Part shown: positions 8,526 to 17,589 of the stretch, piece after piece
Position numbering within the stretch: position 1 is the stretch's first letter
Layout of the letters: each line of letters opens with the position of its first letter
Assembly (NCBI RefSeq): GCF_021654795.1
Contig: NZ_AP025344.1
Location: forward strand, 4,154,501-4,218,500
Length of the DNA stretch: 64,000 nt
Direction: 5' to 3'
From: Paenibacillus dendritiformis
GTDB lineage: Bacteria > Bacillota > Bacilli > Paenibacillales > Paenibacillaceae
Program-made: the position numbers and the translations under genes
The notes under the pieces: generated by a model
Told to the model about the DNA's origin: nothing
Seen by the model: the letters and a program-made list of their open reading frames with translations, nothing else
Database searches by the model: none

Positions 8526-9878
8526 TTATGCAGCTTGCTCTTGGAATTGACGATTTAAACGATCACATGCTAATTTTATACAATTGTAAACCAAAGTAAC
8601 CAAGTTAAAATGAACCTTAGCTTTTTGACCCGTTCGGTGTCTCACATTGTTCAATTGGAAGAATTCCTTCAAGTAAGCATTCACTCTTTCGACTGCAGAA
8701 CGTCTCTTAGCGATTTCTTTCCAATGCTTTGAGCCTCTGGCCGGGGCGGTATATTTTCTAAGATCAGTTGTTATCTTCATTTTATAGACTTTCTGGCAAA
8801 GTGAATCATGCGCCAATGGACAGCTTTCGCATTCTTTCGGTCGAACATATTTGAGTGTTCCATATTTTGAATCGTAGCTGTCATAACGATAAGAATGCTC
8901 CCTTACACAGGTTGGGGCGAAGTGTTCGTCAAATCCGTCGTGTTCTGGTTCTCGGCGACGGTTATACGCAATTACAGCATGTGCCTCTGCTTCTCGAACT
9001 TGCTTGTATATAGGTTCATAATCGTATCCAGCATCCATGGTTGCGTACTTGAAACTGAAATTCGGATGCTGTGAAGCAACCCCTTTTAGGAGTGGAATGG
9101 CCGCTTTACCGTCATTCAAGCTTCCGGAAGAGAGCAAGGCTCCGAGGATATACTGACTCTGCGTTCCAATGGCAAGATGACCTTTATAGCCATACCAAAA
9201 GACATTTTTTCCATCACTATTTTTCTTGACTCCCCACTGCGGATCAAGAGGCATTTGATCTCGCAAAACATGGAATGATTCATTTAATTGAGCGGCAATT
9301 TCTTTTTCGAAGATTGGTTTTTGTTCCTCTTCTTCTTGCTTTTGTTTGAGCCAAGCTTCACGTTCGGCTTTTGTTTTTCGCCCACGCTTTTTTGGCTCAG
9401 GTTTTTCCTTTTCTTGCTTCGCAGGTGCCTGATCCCGAGCTTCGATATGGGTCGCATCGATTGCAACCGTATCGTCTGTAATGAATCCTTCTGCCATGGC
9501 TTGTTCGAGTAACTGCTCTTGCATGTCCTCCAGTGCATGGCTTTGGCTCATCTTGCGCACCAACCGGGAATAGGAAGAGGCCGAAGGAATCGCTTCTGAA
9601 AGCATAAAGCCACAATCCATGCGGAATAAGATGTCATGTTGAAGTCTCTTTATTAAATCTTTAATCGTAGGAATACGTTCAACGATTCTAACAATCAAGG
9701 AATAGACCATCGCCCTATAATTCACTTCAATGGGGGCACCATAAAAAGATGTTTTCCTGACCAAACGCAAGATCGGAGTGATGTCGATTGTAGAAAAAAT
9801 CTCACGAAAACGATCTTTTTGTTCCATCTCATAAAGCTCTTGCAGGGTAAATAAGCTCTCATGTCGAATATAGGGCAT
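8526..9878 (-). CDS. IS1182-family transposase
   Basis: A 450-residue DDE transposase of the IS1182/IS4-like group. It has an N-terminal helical region, an acidic residue in TVAIDATHIEARD, a charged spacer (KKRGRKTKAERE), a second acidic residue in ATMDAGYDYEP, a cysteine-rich stretch ECESCPLAHDSLC and a C-terminal RRSAVERVNAYLKEFF that holds the catalytic Glu region. It appears full length and intact, so the element may be active. I could not find convincing terminal inverted repeats between 8471-8525 and 9879-10042. It separates GH112 and the alpha/beta hydrolase from the rest of the polysaccharide locus. Confidence 0.9.
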   Translation of the reverse strand: MPYIRHESLFTLQELYEMEQKDRFREIFSTIDITPILRLVRKTSFYGAPIEVNYRAMVYSLIVRIVERIPTIKDLIKRLQHDILFRMDCGFMLSEAIPSASSYSRLVRKMSQSHALEDMQEQLLEQAMAEGFITDDTVAIDATHIEARDQAPAKQEKEKPEPKKRGRKTKAEREAWLKQKQEEEEQKPIFEKEIAAQLNESFHVLRDQMPLDPQWGVKKNSDGKNVFWYGYKGHLAIGTQSQYILGALLSSGSLNDGKAAIPLLKGVASQHPNFSFKYATMDAGYDYEPIYKQVREAEAHAVIAYNRRREPEHDGFDEHFAPTCVREHSYRYDSYDSKYGTLKYVRPKECESCPLAHDSLCQKVYKMKITTDLRKYTAPARGSKHWKEIAKRRSAVERVNAYLKEFFQLNNVRHRTGQKAKVHFNLVTLVYNCIKLACDRLNRQFQEQAA

Positions 9879-10042
9879 AGGGAGTTCGCCTCATCTCTTT
9901 GGGTATTGTGTGGATACTTTACTTATTCGAGATTTGGGGAGGTACTCCTTTTTCTGTACCTTAAAAACCCAGTCATAGCAAGACTTTCGATTTATGAAAT
10001 TGATTCACGTTAAATGATAATAAAAAATGATTGATGCATAAA

Positions 10043-10091
10043 AAAAGATATAGAACTCCCGGCTCGCGACAGGCTGCGTTCTATATCTTTT
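10043..10091. terminator. Terminator at the end of the regulator/discoidin unit
   Basis: AAAAGATATAGAAC (10043-10056) pairs perfectly with GTTCTATATCTTTT (10078-10091) around a GC-rich loop. A- and T-tracts on both sides would let it work in either direction. It lies just downstream of the stop at 10098. Confidence 0.85.
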
Positions 10092-10097
10092 CTTCGC

Positions 10098-10901
10098 TCA
10101 CTTTACTTCATAGCCATAAACTTCAATTTGCGTTAGGGCAGGGAACGGCGACGGGTCAGCCGACTTGATTAAGTTCTTTAATGTCAGCGACTCTACCCGG
10201 CGCGGCGTCAGCTTAATGACCTGCTTTGCATTCGTTTTCGTTAGATGAAGCGTCTCACAATCCCCATTAGAGAAGCAGACGGTTGCTTGCTCCCAATAGT
10301 TATCGTGAGGAAAGTCTGCCCGCAACGTAAGAGCGATGCAGTCAATTTCTACCGTGCGCCCAAATTGCACGCTCATTTCAGCGTCATCTTGCTGGTTAAT
10401 GCCCCACGACTCAAATGGCCATGCCCCGTGACCCGCATTAAAGCAATTGCCATTAATGGCATTGCGGGCAGCAAACACAGACTCGCCGCGTGTCTCCACA
10501 TTCGCAACCGCATGCGGATAACAACTGTCATTCTCATGTTGGTCGAACGGATTAAGAGCTACATTTTTGTAGCTGGAGATTTCCGCTGCAGTCGCTAGAC
10601 GCACGCTAAGCGCATGGATATCGCCACTGTATGATTTCGGATTATAGGAAATTTTCTTCTCTCCAAATGGAATGATAAGCCGATAGCTCGTTGTCGCTAA
10701 ATATACGAACGTTGCCGGCATCGTATCATCAAGCTGCAACATTACATATTGATTGGGATGCTCGCTCTTCACAACAATGCGGTCACCCTCTTGATAGGGT
10801 TGATAATATACAAGCTGGGCTTGTCCCTGATCAGAAGCGGTTGCCAATACGGTACCATTCACATCGTGAACTTCAATCGTGAGCTGCGTTTGTAATGTCA
10901 T
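10098..10901 (-). CDS. Cytoplasmic discoidin-like (F5/8 type C) protein, unknown function
   Basis: 267 residues without a signal peptide. The N-terminal half (about 1-110) is beta-rich and unrecognised (TIEVHDVNGTVLAT). The C-terminal half looks like a galactose-binding/discoidin jelly roll: NVALNPFDQHENDS, FAARNAINGNCFNAGHGAWPFESW, then DCIALTLRADFPHDNYW and LTQIEVYGYE, the order seen in CBM32-like domains. No catalytic motif is seen. It follows the YesN-type regulator by 40 bases on the same strand, so it is probably cotranscribed with it. A lectin-like or accessory glycosidase role is conceivable, but a cytoplasmic location makes this uncertain. Confidence 0.65.
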   Translation of the reverse strand: MTLQTQLTIEVHDVNGTVLATASDQGQAQLVYYQPYQEGDRIVVKSEHPNQYVMLQLDDTMPATFVYLATTSYRLIIPFGEKKISYNPKSYSGDIHALSVRLATAAEISSYKNVALNPFDQHENDSCYPHAVANVETRGESVFAARNAINGNCFNAGHGAWPFESWGINQQDDAEMSVQFGRTVEIDCIALTLRADFPHDNYWEQATVCFSNGDCETLHLTKTNAKQVIKLTPRRVESLTLKNLIKSADPSPFPALTQIEVYGYEVK

Positions 10902-10940
10902 CAGATGATCATCTCTTTCCTCATCTATTTTTTGAAAGAT

Positions 10941-12533
10941 CTACGAACATTCATTCTTATACTCGCTCGGCGTTACGCCCATATACTTCTTGAACACTTT
11001 AGAGAAATAGGTCCGGTCGGAGTAACCTAGTGCCAGGGCTATCTGTTCCAGCGTATGCCCGGATGTTTTCAACATTTGCGAAGCAATGTTCATTTTAAAC
11101 TGATGTACATAATCAGTGAAGTTGCTGCCCGTCAAGCGTTTGAAATAGCGTGAGAAGTAACTTGGATTCAAAAACAGATGGCGCGCGATATCAATGGAAG
11201 TAATGCTCTCGGCTAAGTTTTCTTCGATATAATGTTGAATTTGCTGTAACTTAGGTTCATAGCCGCCAGCTAGTTGGCCCCGCCCTTGTCTCCCCTGTTT
11301 TTCGCTAGGCATAGCCATCGCTGTTAACGGACGTTCCGCTAATGCAAGCACATCATCAAGGGTGCGCGACTGCTCCATATAATCGTAGATCGCTTCATCG
11401 AGTCTGACCGAAGCGGCAATCGTCAGCTCGCGTAAGCAAGCTTGCAGCTCATGCATGAATGAAGCAGGCTCAATCATTCTCGCTTGAAAATGATGCTTCA
11501 TATCCCTAATAATACGCCGTATACCATCAATATCATGAATAGCCAGTGCCTGCTTCAGTTCATCTTTATAGTTGTCCAACTCCCCTGAAGGCAATTGCAG
11601 CCATGTTGGTCTCATCGCCTGCTGCCGGTCAATCAGCATCGACTCCTCAACATAAAACTCATATTTATGGCGTAATAAGGAGTGATAACACGTGCCCAGT
11701 TGCTTAAGCTGCAACTTATCACTAACCGTGACGCTTACCAGCCGTAATTTCATATATTGCGCAACTCGCGCTTTCAATTTTTGCAAATAGCCGTTGAAGT
11801 GCAGCACGTTGTTCGCGGCTAAATTATCGTGATAGTTATACACAATGACAAGATGCTGTTGCTGCAAAAATGGCGTGATCCCTTCATACTCGCGCGCCAG
11901 CTCTTCCGCAATATTGTAGATGGCATAGCAAATTAACGATAACGATTGCTGTGAGTAATGCTCATCGTAGCTAGCATATTGTACATGCACAAGACTGAGC
12001 ATACACCAAGGACAGTTCCACCTTATTCCAATGCCGGCAGCATATTTAAGGATCTCGTCAACATTCGTTCGATCAAGGACACTCTGTAATAAGCCTTGTT
12101 TGAATAACTGTCGATTGTAGCTTGAAGGTTGTACACTTACCGACGAAGATTGCTTTTTGAGTGAGCATAGCGACTTCGACAAGCTTTGTTGCAACTGCTC
12201 TGCCGTTAACTGATCTTTAATTAAATAATCGTCGGCATGAAGCTTAAGCGCCTGTCTCGCGTAGTTGAAGTCTTCATGACAGGTTAAGAAAATGACGCGC
12301 ACCTCAGGTTTGATGTGGCGAAACTGTTCTGCTAACTCAATTCCATTCGTCTGCGGCAAGCCAATATCGGTTATCACAATATCTGGAACGGTCTGCTGAA
12401 ACAGGTGTACTGCTTTTACGCTGGAATAGGTGGCAGCTACCACTTTCAGCTGTAATTGTTCCCAATCAATCATTTGCTGCAATAATTTGAGCATTGGCAC
12501 ATCATCATCAATAAGCATCACTGTGTATATCAC
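10941..12533 (-). CDS. AraC-type two-component response regulator (YesN family)
   Basis: 530 residues. The receiver domain at 1-125 has the acidic pocket LIDDD, phospho-acceptor Asp56 in PDIVITDIGLP and lysine in DDYLIKDQL. A long middle region follows (about 140-420), as in YesN-like regulators. The C-terminal AraC/XylS helix-turn-helix pair is at about 430-530 (HLFLNPSYFSRYFKRLTGSNF and LALGYSDRTYFSKVFKKYMG). A GTG at 12533 with GGGGTGA upstream is taken as start; it overlaps the sensor kinase end by 26 bases, so the pair is coupled. It is the best candidate to bind the direct repeats found at five promoters of the locus and to activate them on sensing an imported or extracellular oligosaccharide. 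Confidence 0.92.
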   Translation of the reverse strand: MIYTVMLIDDDVPMLKLLQQMIDWEQLQLKVVAATYSSVKAVHLFQQTVPDIVITDIGLPQTNGIELAEQFRHIKPEVRVIFLTCHEDFNYARQALKLHADDYLIKDQLTAEQLQQSLSKSLCSLKKQSSSVSVQPSSYNRQLFKQGLLQSVLDRTNVDEILKYAAGIGIRWNCPWCMLSLVHVQYASYDEHYSQQSLSLICYAIYNIAEELAREYEGITPFLQQQHLVIVYNYHDNLAANNVLHFNGYLQKLKARVAQYMKLRLVSVTVSDKLQLKQLGTCYHSLLRHKYEFYVEESMLIDRQQAMRPTWLQLPSGELDNYKDELKQALAIHDIDGIRRIIRDMKHHFQARMIEPASFMHELQACLRELTIAASVRLDEAIYDYMEQSRTLDDVLALAERPLTAMAMPSEKQGRQGRGQLAGGYEPKLQQIQHYIEENLAESITSIDIARHLFLNPSYFSRYFKRLTGSNFTDYVHQFKMNIASQMLKTSGHTLEQIALALGYSDRTYFSKVFKKYMGVTPSEYKNECS

Positions 12534-14265
12534 TTGTTGTCACCCCGCTTGATGTCGCTGGAATCTGCATCCGTGCCGTTATACCCCCATACTTATTATG
12601 AGCAAAAGAAAGGGCAGCCTCTGAGCCGAAAGATAGTTGCAAGCGTTGGGCAACATTAACCAATCCGACCCGCTTATACCCAGGATCGGGTTCATCACGG
12701 CAACGTAACACCCTTTCATTCAGCCGATGCAACAGGGACTCATCCATACCCGCTCCATTGTCGGCAACCTCAATGACGATGGTATCTGCGTCATGATAGA
12801 CGGAGATCCAAATTTGAGATTGCTGGCGCCTAGTCTCATTGCCCTCTATATCTGCGTCCGTGTCTACGAAGCCATGTATAATTGCATTTTCAACTATCGG
12901 TTGCAGTAATAACTTTGGAAATTGAAGCAACTGCAATTGCGGCTCTACATCGACTTGCAGTTGGATTGGAATATCACTGCGCATTTGCATAATATCAATG
13001 TAGTGAGCCATTAACTCACATTCTTCTTGCAGTGTGGCCAGTTCATTGAATTTCATATAGGCACGCAGCAAGCTCATTAAAGAGTCAATCATGCCGCTAT
13101 GCAGCCGATCATCCTGCAGCATCAAGCTGCACTTGATTGAGTTGAGTGTATTCAACAGAAAGTGGGGACGAATTTGCATGAACAGCGCCTCCAGTTCCAT
13201 CACACGTCTCTGCTCCTGTTGCCGTTCCATCTCCTTAATGGACTGTTGCAGCCGATCCAGCATCAAGTTAATCGTCTTGCTAACCGCCGCCAGCTCATCC
13301 TTTCCCTTCACTTGCAGCCTGACATCCAGTTTGCCGTTGCCAAATTGTCTTGCCACCTGCTGTAATTGCTCAATCGGACGATGCAATCGTTTTGAGATCA
13401 TCAGGGCAAACAAAGAGAATATCACGACAAAAAGCATGACTTCGGCAAAACCGATATAAAGTGTCCTTGAAAGGATACCTCTAAACGTGTTGTTGCTCAT
13501 CTCATACACAAGCTTCCATCCGTTTTTGCTCAGCACGACTTCCGAACGCATACGATCGTCCGTCTTATGCGCAGCGGATGCAAGCAATTGTGCGGAGCCG
13601 GCAATCCGGTCACCCTGATCATCCAAGAGAGCAACGTCCCATGACTTGACCGATTTTAATGCATTTTCGAAATAAGACTGCTCAATTCCTATCAACAGCA
13701 CGGCCATATACTCTTTACTGGCATGATCGTAGATGACACGAGCAATATAATATTTACTCTCTCCTTCGTCTTCGAGCAGTCCTAGCCACTGCAGCCGTTC
13801 TGGCTGTTGGAAATTAATTTTGCTGTACAATTGAGGTAAATGCGGCAATAATTTAGCCGGTTCATCATCTCCTGAAGGGATAATAAACTGCTGGCGGTTA
13901 ATGAAGTACATGTGCGTCTGCCGATTCAACGTTTTCGAATTGATAAGCGAAAAAACAGCTTTGATTTCTGAGAAATTCTCATAATCAGCAAAACTATTTA
14001 ACTGCTTCACATCCGCGAATTGACGCAAGCTAGCTTTGAAGCCTGTATCGTTTACAATATAATGGGAGGCAAACGTAGCATCATCGATCGTTTTGCTAAA
14101 TTCTGCACCGATGACGTTCAACATGTTTTCGTTCGTTGCATGCAGCTTATCCAGCATCGATTCCTTAATTAAATAAAAAGAATGCAGAGATACAGCAACC
14201 ATCGGCACGATAATAAATAACATGAAGGAAAGTAACATTCGTTTATAGTAAGTTAAATGGAACAT
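12508..14265 (-). CDS. Membrane sensor histidine kinase (YesM family)
   Basis: 585 residues. There is a transmembrane helix near residues 8-28, a large extracytoplasmic sensing region to about 255, a second helix (VMLFVVIFSLFALMI) and a HAMP linker (LHRPIEQLQQVARQF). The His_kinase domain has the phospho-acceptor motif QIRPHFLLNTLNS. A HATPase domain follows with N-box LLLQPIVENAIIHGF, G1 DNGAGM and KRVGLVNVAQRL. YesM kinases pair with YesN regulators and control carbohydrate genes in Bacillus and Paenibacillus. The Shine-Dalgarno before ATG 14265 is weak, so the start is less certain. No locus-type repeat was found upstream of this gene. Confidence 0.92.
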   Translation of the reverse strand: MFHLTYYKRMLLSFMLFIIVPMVAVSLHSFYLIKESMLDKLHATNENMLNVIGAEFSKTIDDATFASHYIVNDTGFKASLRQFADVKQLNSFADYENFSEIKAVFSLINSKTLNRQTHMYFINRQQFIIPSGDDEPAKLLPHLPQLYSKINFQQPERLQWLGLLEDEGESKYYIARVIYDHASKEYMAVLLIGIEQSYFENALKSVKSWDVALLDDQGDRIAGSAQLLASAAHKTDDRMRSEVVLSKNGWKLVYEMSNNTFRGILSRTLYIGFAEVMLFVVIFSLFALMISKRLHRPIEQLQQVARQFGNGKLDVRLQVKGKDELAAVSKTINLMLDRLQQSIKEMERQQEQRRVMELEALFMQIRPHFLLNTLNSIKCSLMLQDDRLHSGMIDSLMSLLRAYMKFNELATLQEECELMAHYIDIMQMRSDIPIQLQVDVEPQLQLLQFPKLLLQPIVENAIIHGFVDTDADIEGNETRRQQSQIWISVYHDADTIVIEVADNGAGMDESLLHRLNERVLRCRDEPDPGYKRVGLVNVAQRLQLSFGSEAALSFAHNKYGGITARMQIPATSSGVTTSDIHSDAY

Positions 14266-14340
14266 GAGGTTAACGTCACTTCCCTGCCTTCATAATGTCT
14301 ATTGCTGTTCAGGCCAAATCATCGACTTTATCATCTATTT

Positions 14341-15522
14341 CTATTTACGCTCATACCAATAGCCGGGAAGACCGCGTACAAGACGCATTAGCGCTTCCAA
14401 GTAGTAATAATCGCCCCAAATCATATAATCATCAGGGGACAAACCGCCATGGACATAATACGAGCCATGCTTAAGCAATCCTTCCGCTGCATCGTCGCCA
14501 ATCGTAGCATAGTTGTTAATCAGCGATTCCATACTGGCGGCCAGCTTCTTCTCGAAATAAGGACGATCGGGGTCAGCATCGTCCATATGGGAGAGAAGCT
14601 CCGCCAGGCCGGCAGCTACAATCGCAGAAGCTGAACTATCGCGGTACGTATCGGCAGTTACAGGCGCATTGAAATCCCAATAAGCAACACTGTCCTCAGG
14701 CAAGTGCTCCAGGAAGTAGCGCGCCATACGCCTAGAAGTCTCCAAAAATGCCGCATTTCCCGTATAACGGTAGGATAGTGCAAAGCCATATACGCCCCAA
14801 GCTTGCCCCCGCGTCCACGTCGAACCGTTGCTATAGCCTTGATGAGTGGCGCCGCCGATTGGAACGCCCGTCTTGGCATCAAAGAAGAAAGTATGATACG
14901 AGCTATCATCGCCTCTAACGAGATAGCGCCGCGTTTTCTCTGCTTGGATTTCTGCAATTTCCCGGTACTTCGGATCGCCCGTTAGCTCGCTTGCCCAATA
15001 CAGCAAAGGTAAATTAAGCAAGCAATCGATAATGATTCTGCCCGCTTCTTGCTCGTTATCTTGCGCTCCCCAAGCTTGAATATAGCCGCTGCCATCGCTC
15101 GTGTTTCGCCAACGTTTTATGAAATGATCAGCTGCAGCCAATGCCAGCTCGCGAGCGCGATCATCGCCTGTAATGATCCACTGCGCTTTGGCAGATAAGC
15201 TATACAGGAATCCAATATCATGATGATCCAATACCACTTTTTGCTCTAACCGCTGACGAAAACTAGCCACCGCAGCTTCTGCTGCCTGCCGATAGCGTTC
15301 ATCTTGTGAATATTCATAGCATAACCACAATATTCCCGACCAGAAGCCATTGGTCCAGTCGTTGTTATCATTCAGTTGATATTTCCCATTCAGGCTGACA
15401 TGCGGAAACTGAGTTCCAAACCTCTCAATATTCCTTAGCGTTTTTGCCAGAATGTCCTCAATTGCTTGGGTGTAAAGTTGATTTGCTTGCATTACCGTTG
15501 TTTGCATTCCCTCTGTAGACAT
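14341..15522 (-). CDS. GH88 unsaturated glucuronyl hydrolase
   Basis: 393 residues, an (alpha/alpha)6-barrel family enzyme like the unsaturated glucuronyl hydrolase of Bacillus sp. GL1. It removes the 4,5-unsaturated uronate that a polysaccharide lyase leaves at the non-reducing end; the product opens to 4-deoxy-5-keto-uronate. Family signs are NDNNDWTNGFWSGILWL, VVLDHHDIGFLYSLSA (Asp candidate), AWGAQDNEQEAGRIIIDCLLNLP (second Asp candidate) and GSTWTRGQAWGVYGFAL. No signal peptide, so it acts on imported oligosaccharides. It has its own locus-type promoter (15565-15631) and feeds KduI and KduD encoded upstream. Confidence 0.93.
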   Translation of the reverse strand: MSTEGMQTTVMQANQLYTQAIEDILAKTLRNIERFGTQFPHVSLNGKYQLNDNNDWTNGFWSGILWLCYEYSQDERYRQAAEAAVASFRQRLEQKVVLDHHDIGFLYSLSAKAQWIITGDDRARELALAAADHFIKRWRNTSDGSGYIQAWGAQDNEQEAGRIIIDCLLNLPLLYWASELTGDPKYREIAEIQAEKTRRYLVRGDDSSYHTFFFDAKTGVPIGGATHQGYSNGSTWTRGQAWGVYGFALSYRYTGNAAFLETSRRMARYFLEHLPEDSVAYWDFNAPVTADTYRDSSASAIVAAGLAELLSHMDDADPDRPYFEKKLAASMESLINNYATIGDDAAEGLLKHGSYYVHGGLSPDDYMIWGDYYYLEALMRLVRGLPGYWYERK

Positions 15523-15564
15523 CTGCAGTTCAGTCCTCTCTCAGAATAACTCAACGCCAACTCT

Positions 15565-15631
15565 ATGATAGCGGATACATCTCACATCATGTAAGCGTTT
15601 ATTTTGTTGATATGTGAACAATTTTTACCTT
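15565..15631 (-). promoter_or_regulatory. Locus-wide regulated promoter, copy C (GH88), with CRE-like site
   Basis: On the minus strand a -10 TATCAT (15570-15565) lies 51 bases from the element ATTTTTACCTT (plus strand 15621-15631), with a half-site ATTTTGTTGAT at 15601-15611. The bases from TTATTTTG through GTGAACAATTTT are nearly identical to the kduI promoter. ATGTAAGCGTTTATT at 15589-15603 matches the catabolite-responsive element pattern at all but one position. Confidence 0.6.
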
Positions 15632-15652
15632 TTCATTTGATTCGTTTTCCTT

Positions 15653-17470
15653 CTATTTAAGTTTCACCGTTATCGTTTGCTCGTTATGGTGCACAATTAC
15701 CCGATCTTCTGTCAGCTTCACCTCAGGCAACTGCGACACGCAACCAGCCGGAACCCCTGCCATCACACTTACTAATACATGGGTGCCTGGCTGAAGTTCA
15801 GCACGCAGTGCAGGCATCAATGTCCGCTCATAGAATAGATTGGTGTTAGGCTCTGTTCGAATCATCTCCGCTTGCGTGAATCCGGTAACCGCCTTGGCGA
15901 TGGTGGTTCCGACAGGCGAATCGTAACTCGCCCAGCTTGTCTCGGCTACGGCTGTGCCGTCGCTGCTAACCGTGGCGAACGGCGCTGAGAAACTGGCATC
16001 ATAGGCAATTAAGGCGCGGCTGGTTTCCAACTCGTGAATGCGTACATGGCTGTCGCCGCAAGGGACAATCGTGCTGCGAATTGTCACTCCGGCTTGAGGC
16101 TGCCAGTTATGTACAAGCCGATCTTCATGCAGCTCATAGCTCGTATCCAGCGGCTTATCCCGATAATGCACGCCATCCTCGCTAACGGCAAGCACACTGT
16201 CAAAAGCGCCTTCGTAGTAGTAATAATTACTGCGCGGCACACTAAAGCCAAACACAGTCGAGTAGGCAAATTTAGAGTACTTGGCGCAAGCATGGTTCTG
16301 ATAGCCAATAAATTGACCTGCCGGATACATAAGCACATGCCGGGACTCATGCGTATGTTCAATCATCGCCTTCATGCTCGGCAGCGACAATCGGCCCGGC
16401 GCTACCTTTTGCTCTACTTCCTCTGCCTGCCAATAAGGATGGTCATCCGAAACCGCAAGCAATAGGAAGCTTTTGAACGCCCAATACGGGGAACCCGCTC
16501 CGTTATAGCCCTCGCCCATCACCAAGTTCTGATAATGATAGCCTACGCTTAGCACGCCATCTGCCGTAAAAATAGGATGGTTCATCCAGCTTCGCATATT
16601 GCGCGCATACAAACCTTTAATGACGCCCCATGGCAGCGCTTCAACATCGGCCAGCACAAGCGCGCTCCAGAAGCTTGCTTGCGCAAAGCGATATGCTAGA
16701 CTGCGGCCGAAAGGAACCGCCTCTCCCTTGCTATCGAACCAATACTGATAGCTGCGCGCAAAAAGAATGGCCCGCTCCTTCAACCTGGCTGCCCGCTCCG
16801 GGTCTTCATCCGCCATAAACGTAACGTAGATTAAGCTATAGTAATGAAACGCCCATGGGATGTAATAATCAAACTGCTGATCCACCCCGTCAAAATACCA
16901 GCCATCGCCGACATAGCACGATTCAATCAGGGCAAAATCTTGCTCAATCATCTCCTGAGAATAAGTCTTGCCTAGCCGTTTCAGTGCCACATTCACTAAG
17001 ATGCGAAAGAAGTGCCAGTTATTCGGTGGCAAACGGCGTTCATTAATTTGCCATAACCAGTCTGCCACATGCTGCTGGTCCGTCTCGGATAGAACATCCC
17101 AAGTTTTGTGCGGTGCAAGCAGCAGGGCAGCAGCGACAGATGCCATCTCGACCAGCAGCTGATCTCCGTCCATCGTCTTGCCATAATAATGCTCGCTGTC
17201 CGGGTTGCAGCCCGCCGCAAGTCCTTGCATCCATTGCAGCCGAAGCTGCTCGTCATCATAATGGACGAGAAAAGGTCCCAATCCCCACAATATTCTTAAA
17301 AATCCTTCGGCATCCCGGCGGCTTGCGGTATAGACCGTGCCGTGGGTTCCTAATGCCAAGTGTCCAGGCTGTTCCGCTAACCGCGGCCTTAGCGGCTTCA
17401 CTAACGTCAGTAGTGCTGCCGCTATATCGTCACGATGATTCCACTGAATTCTGCGCATTTCCTCGATCAC
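15653..17470 (-). CDS. DUF2264 family protein (GH154-like, putative glucuronidase/uronidase)
   Basis: 605 residues. The N-terminal 400 residues match DUF2264 (for example LRILWGLGPFL, NNWHFFRILVNVALKRLG, FDGVDQQFDYYIPWAFHYYSLIY and PFGRSLAYRFAQASFWSAL). The C-terminal 200 residues are beta-rich. From memory, DUF2264 proteins are classified as GH154, where a beta-glucuronidase activity has been reported, so an exo-acting uronidase that helps dismantle the uronate polymer is plausible; this is inference. There is no signal peptide. The start is GTG 17470 preceded by GAGGGAGGGAG. It lies after the kduD terminator and before the GH88 gene; no locus-type repeat was seen in front of it. Confidence 0.72.
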   Translation of the reverse strand: MIEEMRRIQWNHRDDIAAALLTLVKPLRPRLAEQPGHLALGTHGTVYTASRRDAEGFLRILWGLGPFLVHYDDEQLRLQWMQGLAAGCNPDSEHYYGKTMDGDQLLVEMASVAAALLLAPHKTWDVLSETDQQHVADWLWQINERRLPPNNWHFFRILVNVALKRLGKTYSQEMIEQDFALIESCYVGDGWYFDGVDQQFDYYIPWAFHYYSLIYVTFMADEDPERAARLKERAILFARSYQYWFDSKGEAVPFGRSLAYRFAQASFWSALVLADVEALPWGVIKGLYARNMRSWMNHPIFTADGVLSVGYHYQNLVMGEGYNGAGSPYWAFKSFLLLAVSDDHPYWQAEEVEQKVAPGRLSLPSMKAMIEHTHESRHVLMYPAGQFIGYQNHACAKYSKFAYSTVFGFSVPRSNYYYYEGAFDSVLAVSEDGVHYRDKPLDTSYELHEDRLVHNWQPQAGVTIRSTIVPCGDSHVRIHELETSRALIAYDASFSAPFATVSSDGTAVAETSWASYDSPVGTTIAKAVTGFTQAEMIRTEPNTNLFYERTLMPALRAELQPGTHVLVSVMAGVPAGCVSQLPEVKLTEDRVIVHHNEQTITVKLK

Positions 17471-17533
17471 GATTATTCTCCCTCCCTCTATTTCGTTTCA
17501 CAGTACAACAAACCTCATTGCTCCCCTAGCACA

Positions 17534-17567
17534 AAAGACTAACAGCTGCATGCTCCTGTTAGTCTTT
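17534..17567 (-). terminator. Terminator after kduI-kduD
   Basis: AAAGACTAACAG (17534-17545) pairs perfectly with CTGTTAGTCTTT (17556-17567) around a 10-base loop, just past the kduD stop. It separates kduID from the DUF2264 gene. Confidence 0.88.
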
Positions 17568-17589
17568 ATTTGGGTCTTGCTATTCGAAA

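Noticed and set aside
8471..10042. Terminal inverted repeats of the IS1182-type element
   Set aside because: I compared both flanks and found no convincing matched ends or target duplication, so element borders are not given.
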